A stretch of 5,495 nt of DNA from Kiloniellales bacterium (GCA_030067055.1 JASJAL010000306.1:1-5495), one strand, 5' to 3'; shown: positions 1 through 5,495, counted from the first letter of the stretch. Notes: generated from the sequence alone by a model not told the origin. A program made the numbers and translations.

Positions 1-51
1 GACGCCGACCAGGATCGCCAGCTTGAGGAAGTAGAAGAGCGCCCGCCACAT
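1..51 (-). CDS. hemY: HemY-like membrane protein, N-terminal 17 codons only (runs off window)
   Basis: Read on the minus strand, the ATG at 51 opens a frame beginning MWRALFYFLKLAILVGV, an aromatic and hydrophobic start that looks like the first membrane helix of alphaproteobacterial HemY. HemY is an inner-membrane protein with a TPR-like region, encoded in heme operons; its biochemical role is poorly settled and it should not be confused with the protoporphyrinogen oxidase also called HemY. The gene starts 18 bases after the TAG of the HemD/Mic60 frame, so it is probably the last part of the same operon. A GTG at 60-58 in the same frame is an alternative start; neither has a strong Shine-Dalgarno, though AGAGCGGGGCG lies before the GTG. 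The identification rests on only 17 residues plus gene order, so it is likely but not proven. Confidence 0.68.
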   Translation of the reverse strand, partial: MWRALFYFLKLAILVGV

Positions 52-69
52 GCCCGCCACCGCCCCGCT

Positions 70-2535
70 CTACTGCGAGTCCGGCTCTGGGGCGGGCTCG
101 TCCGCGGGACCAGACGCCGGATCCGGATCTGCTTTCTCTGCGGTTTCGGGCGCCGCTTCGGGCTCCGTGTCCGGAGCTGCTTCGCTTGCGGTCTCGGGCG
201 CGGTCTCAGCCTCCGCTTCCGGTCCCATCTCCTCCACCGTCTCGGGCGCTGTCTCGATCGCCGACTGGGGCGCCGATTCTTGCGCGGCCGGCGGCGTCTC
301 GGCCGCGAGGTTGGGCGCCAGGCTGTCGGCCACCCGGCCGCCGAGCAGCCGCAGCGCGTCGTCCGCCGCCGCGCGCGCCCGGGCGGCCTCGCGCCACGCC
401 GCCGCCGCCTCGGCGGCCCGGCCGCCGGACAAGGCATCGAGCTCGGCCAGCGCACCGGCCAAGTCGCCAGCCGCGACCCGGGCCTCGGCGCGCGCCGCCA
501 CCGCGCCGGGACTCTCGCCGGAGGCGCCGCCGCCGACCGGCCGAACCGTCACCAGGTCGCTGAGCCGCCGCCGCACGCCCGCCAGCCAGCCCTCCTCGCC
601 GTCGCCCGCGCCGGCCGCCGCAACCGCGCGCGCCACCTGCGGGAAATCGGCGCGCAGGCTCTCGCGGGTCGGGATGCCGTCGGCCGCATAGGGAGACAGG
701 GTCTCGAGAACGCCGGTCAGCTCGGCGTCCGCCTCGGCCAGGTGGGACAGGGCGGCGAGCTCGCGCGCGAAGGGCTCAGGCCGCCGCAGCGCGTCGCGCA
801 GCTGGGCGACGGCCAGCACGACGGCGACCTGCTGTGGCAGGGCGGAGCGAGCCCCGGGAACGACCCGTGGCATCGCCTCCAGGCGTTGCTCGACCTCGGC
901 CAGGCGCGCCGCCAGCAGGTCCAGATCCGTCCGCAGGCCGGCGCCGGCCACCACCCGGCCGCTCAGCTCGGCGAGCCGGCGGTCCAGGTTCGCGAGACGC
1001 GACTCCAGCCCGGAGAGCGTCGCTTGAGCTTCGGTGCTGGACGAGGCGCCGGCGCCGACCTCTGCCTCGACCCGGGACAGGGCGCTGCGCAGGCGATCGA
1101 TCTCGGCGGCGAACTCGGCCCCGGCGGCGCCTTCCTGCGCCGAGAGCGCCGTCTCGAGGGCGTCGAGCCGCTCCAGCAGTTCCGGCGAGGGCTCGGCCAC
1201 GACGGCGACCGCCGGCTCGCCGACCAGAGGCAGCCAGGTGTCGCGGCTCAGCACCGCGATCCCCAGGCCGCCGAGGAAGACCAGCGCCCCGATGACGAAT
1301 CCGAAGAGCCAGCCGCCGCCGGCCTTCGCCGCCGCGCTCGCCGGCCCCGGCTTGGGGGCAGAGGCCGCGGCGGTCGCCATGCTGCTGCGCGCTGCGGGCC
1401 TGGACGCCTCGGCCGTCTCCGGTTTCGGATCCGCAGGTTTGGAGGCCTCGGTCTTGGGCGTCTCGAGTTCAGGGACAGGCGCCTCGGCGGGCTTCGACGA
1501 ATCCGGCGCCGGCGCGGAATCCGATCGCTGGGCGGCGGCGTCCAGCTCGTCGTCCGGCAAGGCGATGCCGCCCGCCGCCGCCGCCGCGCGGATCTGTCCG
1601 TGGCGCGCCTTGGGGATCACCCCGCGCTCGCGCCAGCCCTGGACCGTGCTGACCGCGATGCCCAGTTTCTGGGCCATCGGCCGGATCCCGCCGAAGCGCC
1701 CGATGACCGAGACCGCAGCGGACTCCGCCTCGCCCCCGGGCTTTTCGTCGGGCGCCGCCGCGCCGTCCTGTTCCGCCATGCCCTTGTCCTTTTCGTCCCC
1801 CGTGCCGGCCCCTGCGCCGGGCTCCGGTCGGTCGAGCAGCGCCAGCAGCGCCTCGGTCTCCGGACGTGCCGCGACCTCGAGCGCCGCCCAGTCCAGGGCC
1901 TCCAGCTTGGCCGCCACCGCGGCGCTGAGACAGAGCGCCCGCAGCGGCCGGCAAGCCTCGACCAGGCCGGCCTCGCGGACCAGCGCGACGAAGGTTTCCG
2001 CGGTACGGGGCGAGAACAGCGCGACCGCGCCCACCCGACCTTCGCGCAGCGCCGACTGGGCCGGATCGGACAGCCGGGTTGCCGCCTCGGCGGTATAGAG
2101 CACCGCCCGGGTCACCGTAAAGCCCGCAGCTTCGAGCTCGCCCTTGAGGTCGCCGGCCAGAGTCTTTCCGGCGGCGTGGAGCAGAACGCCTTCCTCCGGC
2201 GAAAGCCGGTCGCGGACCAGTCGGATCAGGTCGTCGACATCGCCCTCCGCGCTCTCCACCCGCGCGAATCCCGCCGCCGTCGCCGCCTCGGCGGAGGCCG
2301 GCCCGACCGCGAAGACCGGCAGGTCGCGCCGCTCGGTGAGGGCGGCGAAGGCGCGCAGGCCGTTGGCGCTGGTCACCAACAGTGCCTGGAAGGCGTCCAG
2401 CTCCGGCGGCAAGGCTGATGCCTCGGCCAGGGTGATCTCGAGCAATGGCTCGATCAGCGCCTCGTGGCCGCGGGTCGCCAAGGCTTCGGCGAAGATTTCC
2501 GCGTCGGGCCGTGGACGCGTGACGAGGACCCGCAT
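70..2535 (-). CDS. hemD: Uroporphyrinogen-III synthase fused to HTH-like module and mitofilin/Mic60-type membrane protein
   Basis: This 821-residue frame (from the ATG at 2535) is about 3.4 times the usual HemD length of about 240. Residues 1-238 are uroporphyrinogen-III synthase, which closes hydroxymethylbilane with D-ring inversion. Visible HemD signatures are the VTRPRPDA start, TSANG near 55-59, the Tyr at 147 (the family's semi-conserved active-site Tyr) and FSPRTAETF near 174-182. Then come an HTH-like segment (281-325), an Ala/Pro/Lys/Glu-rich linker (326-407), one transmembrane helix (409-429), heptad-like coiled coil (about 450-555), an alphaproteobacterial mitofilin-like C-terminal region (about 566-735, with LVTVRPVG and ARAEARVAAGDLAGALAELDAL) and an acidic Pro/Glu/Ala tail. 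The ATG overlaps the hemC stop as TGATG, with GGAG 8 bases upstream, indicating coupling; a GTG at 2538 is an alternative start. Separate hemD and Mic60 genes are often adjacent in this group; here they form one frame. Predicted topology is HemD and HTH in the cytoplasm, coiled coil in the periplasm. Confidence 0.9.
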   Translation of the reverse strand: MRVLVTRPRPDAEIFAEALATRGHEALIEPLLEITLAEASALPPELDAFQALLVTSANGLRAFAALTERRDLPVFAVGPASAEAATAAGFARVESAEGDVDDLIRLVRDRLSPEEGVLLHAAGKTLAGDLKGELEAAGFTVTRAVLYTAEAATRLSDPAQSALREGRVGAVALFSPRTAETFVALVREAGLVEACRPLRALCLSAAVAAKLEALDWAALEVAARPETEALLALLDRPEPGAGAGTGDEKDKGMAEQDGAAAPDEKPGGEAESAAVSVIGRFGGIRPMAQKLGIAVSTVQGWRERGVIPKARHGQIRAAAAAGGIALPDDELDAAAQRSDSAPAPDSSKPAEAPVPELETPKTEASKPADPKPETAEASRPAARSSMATAAASAPKPGPASAAAKAGGGWLFGFVIGALVFLGGLGIAVLSRDTWLPLVGEPAVAVVAEPSPELLERLDALETALSAQEGAAGAEFAAEIDRLRSALSRVEAEVGAGASSSTEAQATLSGLESRLANLDRRLAELSGRVVAGAGLRTDLDLLAARLAEVEQRLEAMPRVVPGARSALPQQVAVVLAVAQLRDALRRPEPFARELAALSHLAEADAELTGVLETLSPYAADGIPTRESLRADFPQVARAVAAAGAGDGEEGWLAGVRRRLSDLVTVRPVGGGASGESPGAVAARAEARVAAGDLAGALAELDALSGGRAAEAAAAWREAARARAAADDALRLLGGRVADSLAPNLAAETPPAAQESAPQSAIETAPETVEEMGPEAEAETAPETASEAAPDTEPEAAPETAEKADPDPASGPADEPAPEPDSQ
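73..303 (-). repeat. Acidic Pro/Glu/Ala/Thr-rich C-terminal tail with degenerate repeats
   Basis: The last 77 or so codons of the fusion encode imperfect repeats of the type ETAPET, EAAPDTEPEAAPET and DPASGPADEPAPEPD. They are strongly acidic and probably disordered. The DNA shows matching degenerate repeats built around ggcgcc/gtctcgggc/gcttcgggctcc units. The tail follows the mitofilin-like region, which is normally close to the protein end, so it appears to be an add-on of this lineage. No function can be assigned. Confidence 0.7.
871..1188 (-). other. Coiled-coil region of the Mic60-like part
   Basis: Residues about 450-555 show repeated Leu/Ala heptads with charged partners (for example LLERLDALETAL, EIDRLRSALSRVEAEV, LESRLANLDRRLAEL, LLAARLAEVEQRLEAM), broken by short Gly/Ser segments. 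This matches the coiled coil that follows the membrane anchor in Mic60/mitofilin proteins and probably mediates oligomerisation in the periplasm. Confidence 0.75.
1249..1311 (-). other. Single transmembrane helix of the HemD/Mic60 fusion
   Basis: Residues about 409-429 form an uninterrupted hydrophobic stretch beginning WLFGFVIGALVFLGG and ending near IAVL, flanked by a Lys/Arg-containing N-side linker and then SRDTW. It is the only convincing membrane segment in the protein. By analogy with Mic60 proteins, the N-terminal side (HemD, HTH) should face the cytoplasm and the following coiled coil the periplasm. Confidence 0.85.
1561..1695 (-). other. Helix-turn-helix-like module inside the HemD/Mic60 fusion
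   Basis: Residues about 281-325 of the fusion contain IRPMAQKLGIAVSTVQGWRE followed by RGVIPKARHGQIRAAAAAGG. The pattern (an 'MAQKLG' helix, a short turn, then 'VSTVQGWRERG' and 'IP..R') resembles the recognition helix-turn-helix of Cro/YdaS-type DNA-binding proteins. It lies in the part expected to face the cytoplasm, between HemD and the membrane helix. Residues that typically contact DNA (Ser, Thr, Gln, Arg) are present. DNA binding is inferred; the fold could instead be used for protein contact. Confidence 0.6.
1777..1791 (-). promoter_or_regulatory. Internal Shine-Dalgarno and ATG at the HemD/Mic60 junction
   Basis: Within the fused frame, the minus strand reads AAAAGGACAAGGGCATG. AAGGA (1791-1787) sits 7 bases before an in-frame ATG (1779-1777), an optimal spacing for a ribosome binding site. 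The ATG is codon 253, just after the HemD domain ends and before the HTH-like module. The A-rich bases stand out against the very GC-rich surroundings. Initiation here would give a 569-residue Mic60-like protein ending at the same TAG (72-70). The site is seen directly; its use is inferred. Confidence 0.55.
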
Positions 2536-3470
2536 CACAGGTGCTCCAGGGCCTTGAAGAAGGCCTCGCCGGCCTCGATTCGCAGCTCCTGGCCCAGGGC
2601 GCGTCCGAGTCCCTCGGCTTCGTCGGGCGCGCTCTCGGCCTCGGCCCGAAAGACCTGGCTGCCGTCGGGCGCGGCGACCAGACCGCGCAGGCGCAGGCGG
2701 CCGCCGTTCAGCTCGGCGAAGGCCGCGATCGGGGTCCGGCAGGAGCCGTCGAGCACTTCCAGGCAGGCCCGCTCGGCACCCACCCGCAGCGCCGAGTCGA
2801 CGTCGTTCAGCGGTGCCAGCAGCTCCTTGACTGCGTCGTCGGCAGCGCGCACCTCCAGACCGATGGCGCCTTGGGCCACGGCCGGCAGCATCTCCTCGGG
2901 CGCCAGGGCCGCGGTGATCCGATCCGCCTGGCCCAGCCGGAGCAGGCCGGCGACCGCCAGAAGCGTCGCGTCGACCTGGCCCTCGGCCAGCTTGCGCAGG
3001 CGGGTGTCGACGTTGCCGCGGATCGGCACGACTTTCAGGTCGGGCCGGGCGGCCAGGATCTGGGCCTGGCGGCGCAGGCTGACCGTGCCGACCACGGCAC
3101 CCGGGGGCAGGGCGGACAGGCTGTCGCCGGCGGTCGAGAAGAACGCGTCCCGGGCGTCCTCGCGCGGCAGAACGGTCCCGATCTCGAGCCCGTCGGGCAG
3201 CCAGGTCGGGACGTCCTTCATAGAGTGTACGGCGAGGTCGATCCGGCGACCGAGCAGGGCCTCCTCGATCTCCTTGGTGAAAAGGCCCTTGCCGCCGATC
3301 TCGGCCAGGGGACGGGAACGGTCGCGGTCGCCGGTGGTGGTGATCACCACGATCTGCAGGCGCCGTTCCTCCGCCAGCTCCGGGTGAGCCGCGATCAGGC
3401 GCTGCCGGACCTCCTGGGCCTGGGCCAGGGCGAGCGGGCTGCCGCGGGTGCCGATGCGCCAGGTCTTCAT
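2535..3470 (-). CDS. hemC: Hydroxymethylbilane synthase (porphobilinogen deaminase)
   Basis: HemC is a cytoplasmic enzyme that joins four porphobilinogen molecules into hydroxymethylbilane, the substrate of the downstream HemD. The 311-residue length is normal for the family. Motifs run in the expected order: IGTRGSPLALAQA (6-18), the HSMKDVP loop (82-88) with catalytic Asp86, SLRRQ (131-135) and RGNVDTRL (151-158) for substrate carboxylates, and LDGSCRTPIAA (240-250), whose Cys244 carries the dipyrromethane cofactor. All key residues are intact. The ATG at 3470 is chosen because MKTWRIGTRGSP is the family N-terminus; extending to 3719 would run into tsaD with unrelated sequence. The stop TGA overlaps the next ATG (TGATG), so hemC and hemD are translationally coupled. 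The start is preceded by a hairpin and lacks a classical exposed Shine-Dalgarno. Confidence 0.97.
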   Translation of the reverse strand: MKTWRIGTRGSPLALAQAQEVRQRLIAAHPELAEERRLQIVVITTTGDRDRSRPLAEIGGKGLFTKEIEEALLGRRIDLAVHSMKDVPTWLPDGLEIGTVLPREDARDAFFSTAGDSLSALPPGAVVGTVSLRRQAQILAARPDLKVVPIRGNVDTRLRKLAEGQVDATLLAVAGLLRLGQADRITAALAPEEMLPAVAQGAIGLEVRAADDAVKELLAPLNDVDSALRVGAERACLEVLDGSCRTPIAAFAELNGGRLRLRGLVAAPDGSQVFRAEAESAPDEAEGLGRALGQELRIEAGEAFFKALEHL

Positions 3471-3476
3471 GGCCGG

Positions 3477-3494
3477 CGCCGACCCCCGTCGGCG
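3477..3494 (-). promoter_or_regulatory. Hairpin over the hemC translation start region
   Basis: A perfect 7-bp inverted repeat with a 4-base loop, read on the minus strand as CGCCGAC-GGGG-GTCGGCG, ends 6 bases before the hemC ATG. It occupies the place where the ribosome binding site should be, and the only purine-rich candidate (GGGG) is its loop. It could modulate hemC translation. There is no T tract, so it is not a terminator. Regulatory action is inferred; short GC-rich inverted repeats also arise by chance in DNA this GC-rich. Confidence 0.4.
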
Positions 3495-3579
3495 TGAAGC
3501 TCGGCGACCCGCGCGCGGGTATCTGCGGCGTCCTCTCCCTTGTGCATCCGGCCTCGGCTCCGCTAAGTCTCTCACGTGG

Positions 3580-3594
3580 CTGGGCAGCGCCCAG
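3580..3594. repeat. Inverted repeat abutting the putative -10 box
   Basis: CTGGGC (3580-3585) and GCCCAG (3589-3594) are perfect inverted repeats separated by AGC. The dyad touches the AT-rich promoter-like box, a position suited to an operator serving both divergent promoters. It matches no regulator site that I recognise. Confidence 0.3.
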
Positions 3595-3639
3595 ATATAA
3601 AGAGAGCGAAGGCTCCCTGAAAGCGGAGATCGGTCACGG

Positions 3640-4719
3640 ATGCGAATTCTGGGCATCGAGACCAGCTGCGATGAAACCGCCGCCGCCGTGGTGACGGCGG
3701 AGGGAGAGATCCTGTCCAACCTGGTGCTGTCGCAGCTTGAGGAGCATCGCCCCTACGGCGGCGTGGTCCCCGAGATTGCGGCGCGCAGCCACCTGGACCA
3801 CCTGGACGGTCTGATCGCCCGGGCCATGGCGGAGGCCGGGCTGGGCTTCGAGGACCTGGACGGCATCGCCGCCACCGCCGGGCCGGGGCTGATCGGCGGG
3901 GTCTTCGTCGGGGTGATGACCGCCAAGGCCATCGCGGCCGCCCGCAAGCTGCCCTTCCTGGCGATCAACCACCTGGAGGGCCATGCCCTCAGCGCCCGCC
4001 TGACCGAGAACCTGGAGTTTCCCTACCTGTTGCTGCTGGTCTCGGGCGGGCACTGCCAGCTTCTGGCGGTCGAGGGCGTCGGCGCCTACCGCCGCCTCGG
4101 CACGACGGTCGACGACGCCGCCGGCGAGGCCTTCGACAAGACCGCCAAGCTGCTCGGCCTGGGCTACCCCGGCGGTCCGGCGGTCGAGCGCGCCGCCGCC
4201 GCCGGCGAGACTGGACACTTCGAGTTGCCGCGGCCGATGAAGGGCCGCGACAGCCTGGACTTCTCCTTCTCCGGCCTGAAGACCGCGGTGCGCCACGCCG
4301 CCGCCGCCCTGGACCCGCCGCCCGACGGCGCCTCGCCGGCGGTCCGGAACCTGGCCGCCGAGTTCCAGGCGGCGGTAGGCGACGTCTTGGCGGATCGCTG
4401 CCTGCGAGCGCTGGCCAGCTTCGGCGCCGACTACGGGCGGCCCGGCCCCCTGGTGGTGGCCGGCGGAGTCGCGGCCAACCACTACCTGCGCGCGCGCCTG
4501 ACCGCGGTCGCCGCCGAGGCTGGCGCCGGACTTCTGGCGCCGCCGCCCTGGCTCTGCACCGACAACGCCGCCATGATCGCCTGGGCCGGCGTCGAGCGCC
4601 TGCGCCTGGGACTGGGCGATCCCCTCGACTTCGCCCCGCGGCCGCGCTGGCCGCTCGAACAACTGCGCCGCCCGCAGCCGGAGACCGCAGCGGCCGAGAT
4701 CGGAGAGACCAATCCATGA
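3640..4719 (+). CDS. tsaD: tRNA N6-adenosine threonylcarbamoyltransferase TsaD
   Basis: TsaD (formerly Gcp/YgjD) transfers the threonylcarbamoyl group from threonylcarbamoyl-AMP to A37 of ANN-decoding tRNAs, working with TsaB and TsaE in the cytoplasm. The 359-residue protein is a complete ASKHA-fold member. It begins [18 protein letters not shown] and carries the metal-binding pair His111 and His115 (INHLEGH), SGGHCQL (135-141), [10 protein letters not shown] (158-167), SFSGLKTAV (209-217), VAGGVAAN (273-280) and the [11 protein letters not shown] segment with metal ligand Asp308. A GGAG at 3625-3628 lies 11 bases upstream, slightly far but usable. The last 20 or so residues, after the usual end, are variable. 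The stop overlaps the next start as ATGA, so the downstream gene is probably translated by the same ribosomes. Divergent placement from hemC with gpsA downstream is a common alphaproteobacterial arrangement. Confidence 0.97.
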   Translation: MRILGIETSCDETAAAVVTAEGEILSNLVLSQLEEHRPYGGVVPEIAARSHLDHLDGLIARAMAEAGLGFEDLDGIAATAGPGLIGGVFVGVMTAKAIAAARKLPFLAINHLEGHALSARLTENLEFPYLLLLVSGGHCQLLAVEGVGAYRRLGTTVDDAAGEAFDKTAKLLGLGYPGGPAVERAAAAGETGHFELPRPMKGRDSLDFSFSGLKTAVRHAAAALDPPPDGASPAVRNLAAEFQAAVGDVLADRCLRALASFGADYGRPGPLVVAGGVAANHYLRARLTAVAAEAGAGLLAPPPWLCTDNAAMIAWAGVERLRLGLGDPLDFAPRPRWPLEQLRRPQPETAAAEIGETNP

Positions 4720-5357
4720 GCGAGACCGACGCGGGCCCGAAAATCCAGGTCAACGGCATTTTCGCCACCCCGGTGGCCATCCTGATGCTGCCCGACGCGG
4801 CGGCGCTGAACGAGGCGCTGAAGACGACCATCCTGGCCCGCGAACAAAGCCATCCCTCGACTAGGCACTCCAACCTCGGCGGCTGGCAGTCGAGCTGGGA
4901 CTTCGCCGAGTGGGGCGGTCCCGCCGGGCAGCAGGTCCTGGGCGCCGCCCGCCACGTTGCCAACCAGCTGACCAGCGACCGCCAGGGCCAGAAGCGAAAG
5001 ATCGACTGGAAGATCAACGCCTGGGCCAACATCAACCGGGACGGCCACGGCAACGAGTTCCACACCCACCCCGGGGCCTTCTGGTCCGGCAGCTACTACG
5101 TCGACGACGGCGGGGTCGGCGCCGACCCGTCCCTGGGCGGCCAGTTCGAAATCCAGGATCCGCGCGGCGTGGCGCCGGCCATGTACGCCCCGGGTCTGGC
5201 CTTCGCGATACCCGGCGGGCAGTCCTGCGGCGCCTCTGAGGTGGTGAGCCCGCGCAGCGGCATGATCCTCATGTTCCCGAGCTGGCTGTCCCACGCGGTG
5301 CGGCCCTATACGGGCGGCGGCACGCGGATCTCGGTCGCCTTCAATCTCAGCATCTAG
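4716..5357 (+). CDS. Putative 2-oxoglutarate/Fe(II)-dependent oxygenase, TIGR02466-like
   Basis: This 213-residue protein resembles the TIGR02466 / 2OG-FeII_Oxy_5 family, a prolyl-hydroxylase-like group of unknown substrate. Signatures are [13 protein letters not shown] near the start (13-25), [20 protein letters not shown] (100-119), SGSYYVDD (124-131), FEIQDPRG (144-151), and [12 protein letters not shown] (186-197) followed by RISVAFN (204-210). His116/His118 and His193 are candidate metal ligands and Arg204 a candidate 2-oxoglutarate anchor. The proximal motif reads His-Thr-His rather than the textbook His-x-Asp. The protein is soluble, with no signal peptide. The ATG overlaps the tsaD stop (ATGA) with GGAGAG 8 bases upstream. 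It lies between tsaD and gpsA, which are commonly adjacent in related bacteria, so it looks like an insertion into a conserved pair. Family membership is likely; the substrate is unknown. Confidence 0.82.
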   Translation: MSETDAGPKIQVNGIFATPVAILMLPDAAALNEALKTTILAREQSHPSTRHSNLGGWQSSWDFAEWGGPAGQQVLGAARHVANQLTSDRQGQKRKIDWKINAWANINRDGHGNEFHTHPGAFWSGSYYVDDGGVGADPSLGGQFEIQDPRGVAPAMYAPGLAFAIPGGQSCGASEVVSPRSGMILMFPSWLSHAVRPYTGGGTRISVAFNLSI

Positions 5358-5370
5358 GAGCCGGCGTGTG
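5356..5370 (+). promoter_or_regulatory. Shine-Dalgarno of gpsA overlapping the upstream stop codon
   Basis: AGGAG (5356-5360) uses the last two bases of the oxygenase TAG stop and sits 7 bases before the GTG start at 5368. This strong, well-spaced site decides the gpsA start and suggests termination-reinitiation coupling between the two genes. Confidence 0.75.
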
Positions 5371-5495
5371 ACGAAGGGTGGGGCCATCCAGAAGGTTGCG
5401 GTTCTGGGCGCCGGGGCCTGGGGCACGGCGCTGGCGGCGGCGCTGCACCGCGCCGGGCGCGAGGTCCTGCTCTGGACCCGGCGCGCGGAGCTGGC
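5368..5495 (+). CDS. gpsA: NAD(P)-dependent glycerol-3-phosphate dehydrogenase, N-terminal 42 codons (runs off window)
   Basis: GpsA reduces dihydroxyacetone phosphate to sn-glycerol-3-phosphate for phospholipid synthesis in the cytoplasm. The visible part begins MTKGGAIQKVAVLGAGAWGT, showing the family's Rossmann dinucleotide motif GxGxWGTA, then LAAALHRAGREVLLWTRR, with the acceptor region after the second strand. The GTG start is chosen for its strong AGGAG and correct N-terminal length. The gene starts 10 bases after the oxygenase stop, so it is co-transcribed with tsaD. Its position after tsaD supports the call. The rest lies beyond the window. Confidence 0.9.
   Translation, partial: MTKGGAIQKVAVLGAGAWGTALAAALHRAGREVLLWTRRAEL

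Larger units (their letters stand above)
3471..3639. promoter_or_regulatory. Divergent hemC / tsaD intergenic region
   Basis: These 169 bp separate the two divergent operons and must hold, or lie beside, both promoters. The one clearly AT-rich island is agatataaagaga (3593-3605). On the plus strand it offers TATAAA (3596-3601) as a -10 for tsaD. On the minus strand it offers TATATC (3599-3594), with a weak -35-like TTTCAG 17 bases upstream, for hemC. No consensus TTGACA is visible for tsaD. A dyad CTGGGC-AGC-GCCCAG (3580-3594) abuts the box and a CACGTG palindrome lies at 3573-3578. The hemC leader would be over 100 bases and the tsaD leader only about 30. No small gene is evident. Confidence 0.45.

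Noticed and set aside
1469..1954. A 161-codon minus-strand frame in an alternate phase across the HemD/Mic60 junction
   Set aside because: Its Gly/Arg-rich translation has no motif, whereas the main frame carries HemD and HTH-like sequence on either side of the junction.
280..2418. A 712-codon open frame on the plus strand opposite the HemD/Mic60 frame
   Set aside because: Its translation is Arg/Gly/Gln-rich with no recognisable motif. Long antisense frames are expected opposite GC-rich genes, and the minus-strand frame has clear HemD and mitofilin features.
3580..3594. The CTGGGC/GCCCAG dyad as an intrinsic terminator
   Set aside because: It lies between divergent genes where no transcript needs to end, the stem is only 6 bp, and no T tract follows on either strand.
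3494..3694. A 66-codon plus-strand frame in the hemC-tsaD spacer
   Set aside because: It overlaps the tsaD start in another frame, has no clear ribosome binding site or motif, and lies over likely promoter elements.
3471..3719. N-terminal extension of hemC up to a start at 3719
   Set aside because: The extra 83 residues are unlike any HemC, cross the intergenic region and overlap tsaD. The conserved N-terminus begins at 3470.
3634..4662. A 342-codon minus-strand frame opposite tsaD
   Set aside because: It is the antisense shadow of a well-conserved tsaD; composition is Gln/Gly/Arg-rich and no family motif is seen.
4482..5426. A 314-codon minus-strand frame opposite the tsaD end and the oxygenase gene
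   Set aside because: It spans two real plus-strand genes with proper start signals, has no motifs, and its translation looks like shadow sequence.

Overview
The window is GC-rich chromosomal DNA with tightly packed genes and strong third-position G/C. Gene content and order point to an alphaproteobacterium, probably of the Rhodospirillales type. That placement is inferred from the hemC-hemD-Mic60-hemY cluster lying opposite tsaD-gpsA; no marker gene confirms it.

Minus strand (positions 3470 down to 1): a heme-biosynthesis operon. hemC (hydroxymethylbilane synthase) is followed, with a TGATG overlap, by a very long hemD reading frame. Its N-terminal 240 or so residues are uroporphyrinogen-III synthase. 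The rest is a helix-turn-helix-like module, a disordered linker, one transmembrane helix, a coiled coil, a mitofilin/Mic60-type C-terminal region and an acidic Pro/Glu/Ala tail. The first 17 codons of hemY follow at the window edge. HemC and HemD act consecutively (porphobilinogen to hydroxymethylbilane to uroporphyrinogen III). Mic60 shapes inner membranes, and HemY is a membrane protein associated with the heme pathway.

Intergenic region (3471-3639): a 169-bp divergent region carrying an AT-rich promoter-like box, a small dyad, and a 7-bp-stem hairpin immediately upstream of the hemC start codon.

Plus strand (3640 to the end): tsaD (tRNA t6A synthesis) overlaps by ATGA a small TIGR02466-like putative 2-oxoglutarate/Fe(II) oxygenase gene. 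That gene is followed after 10 bp by gpsA (glycerol-3-phosphate dehydrogenase), cut off by the window end. The three look co-transcribed and translationally coupled.

The most noteworthy point is the HemD/HTH/Mic60 fusion frame. It keeps a well-formed internal Shine-Dalgarno and ATG exactly at the junction, so the locus may make both a membrane-tethered HemD-Mic60 protein and a separate Mic60. No mobile element, CRISPR array, tRNA or rRNA was seen. No stretch longer than 300 bases lacks a gene.
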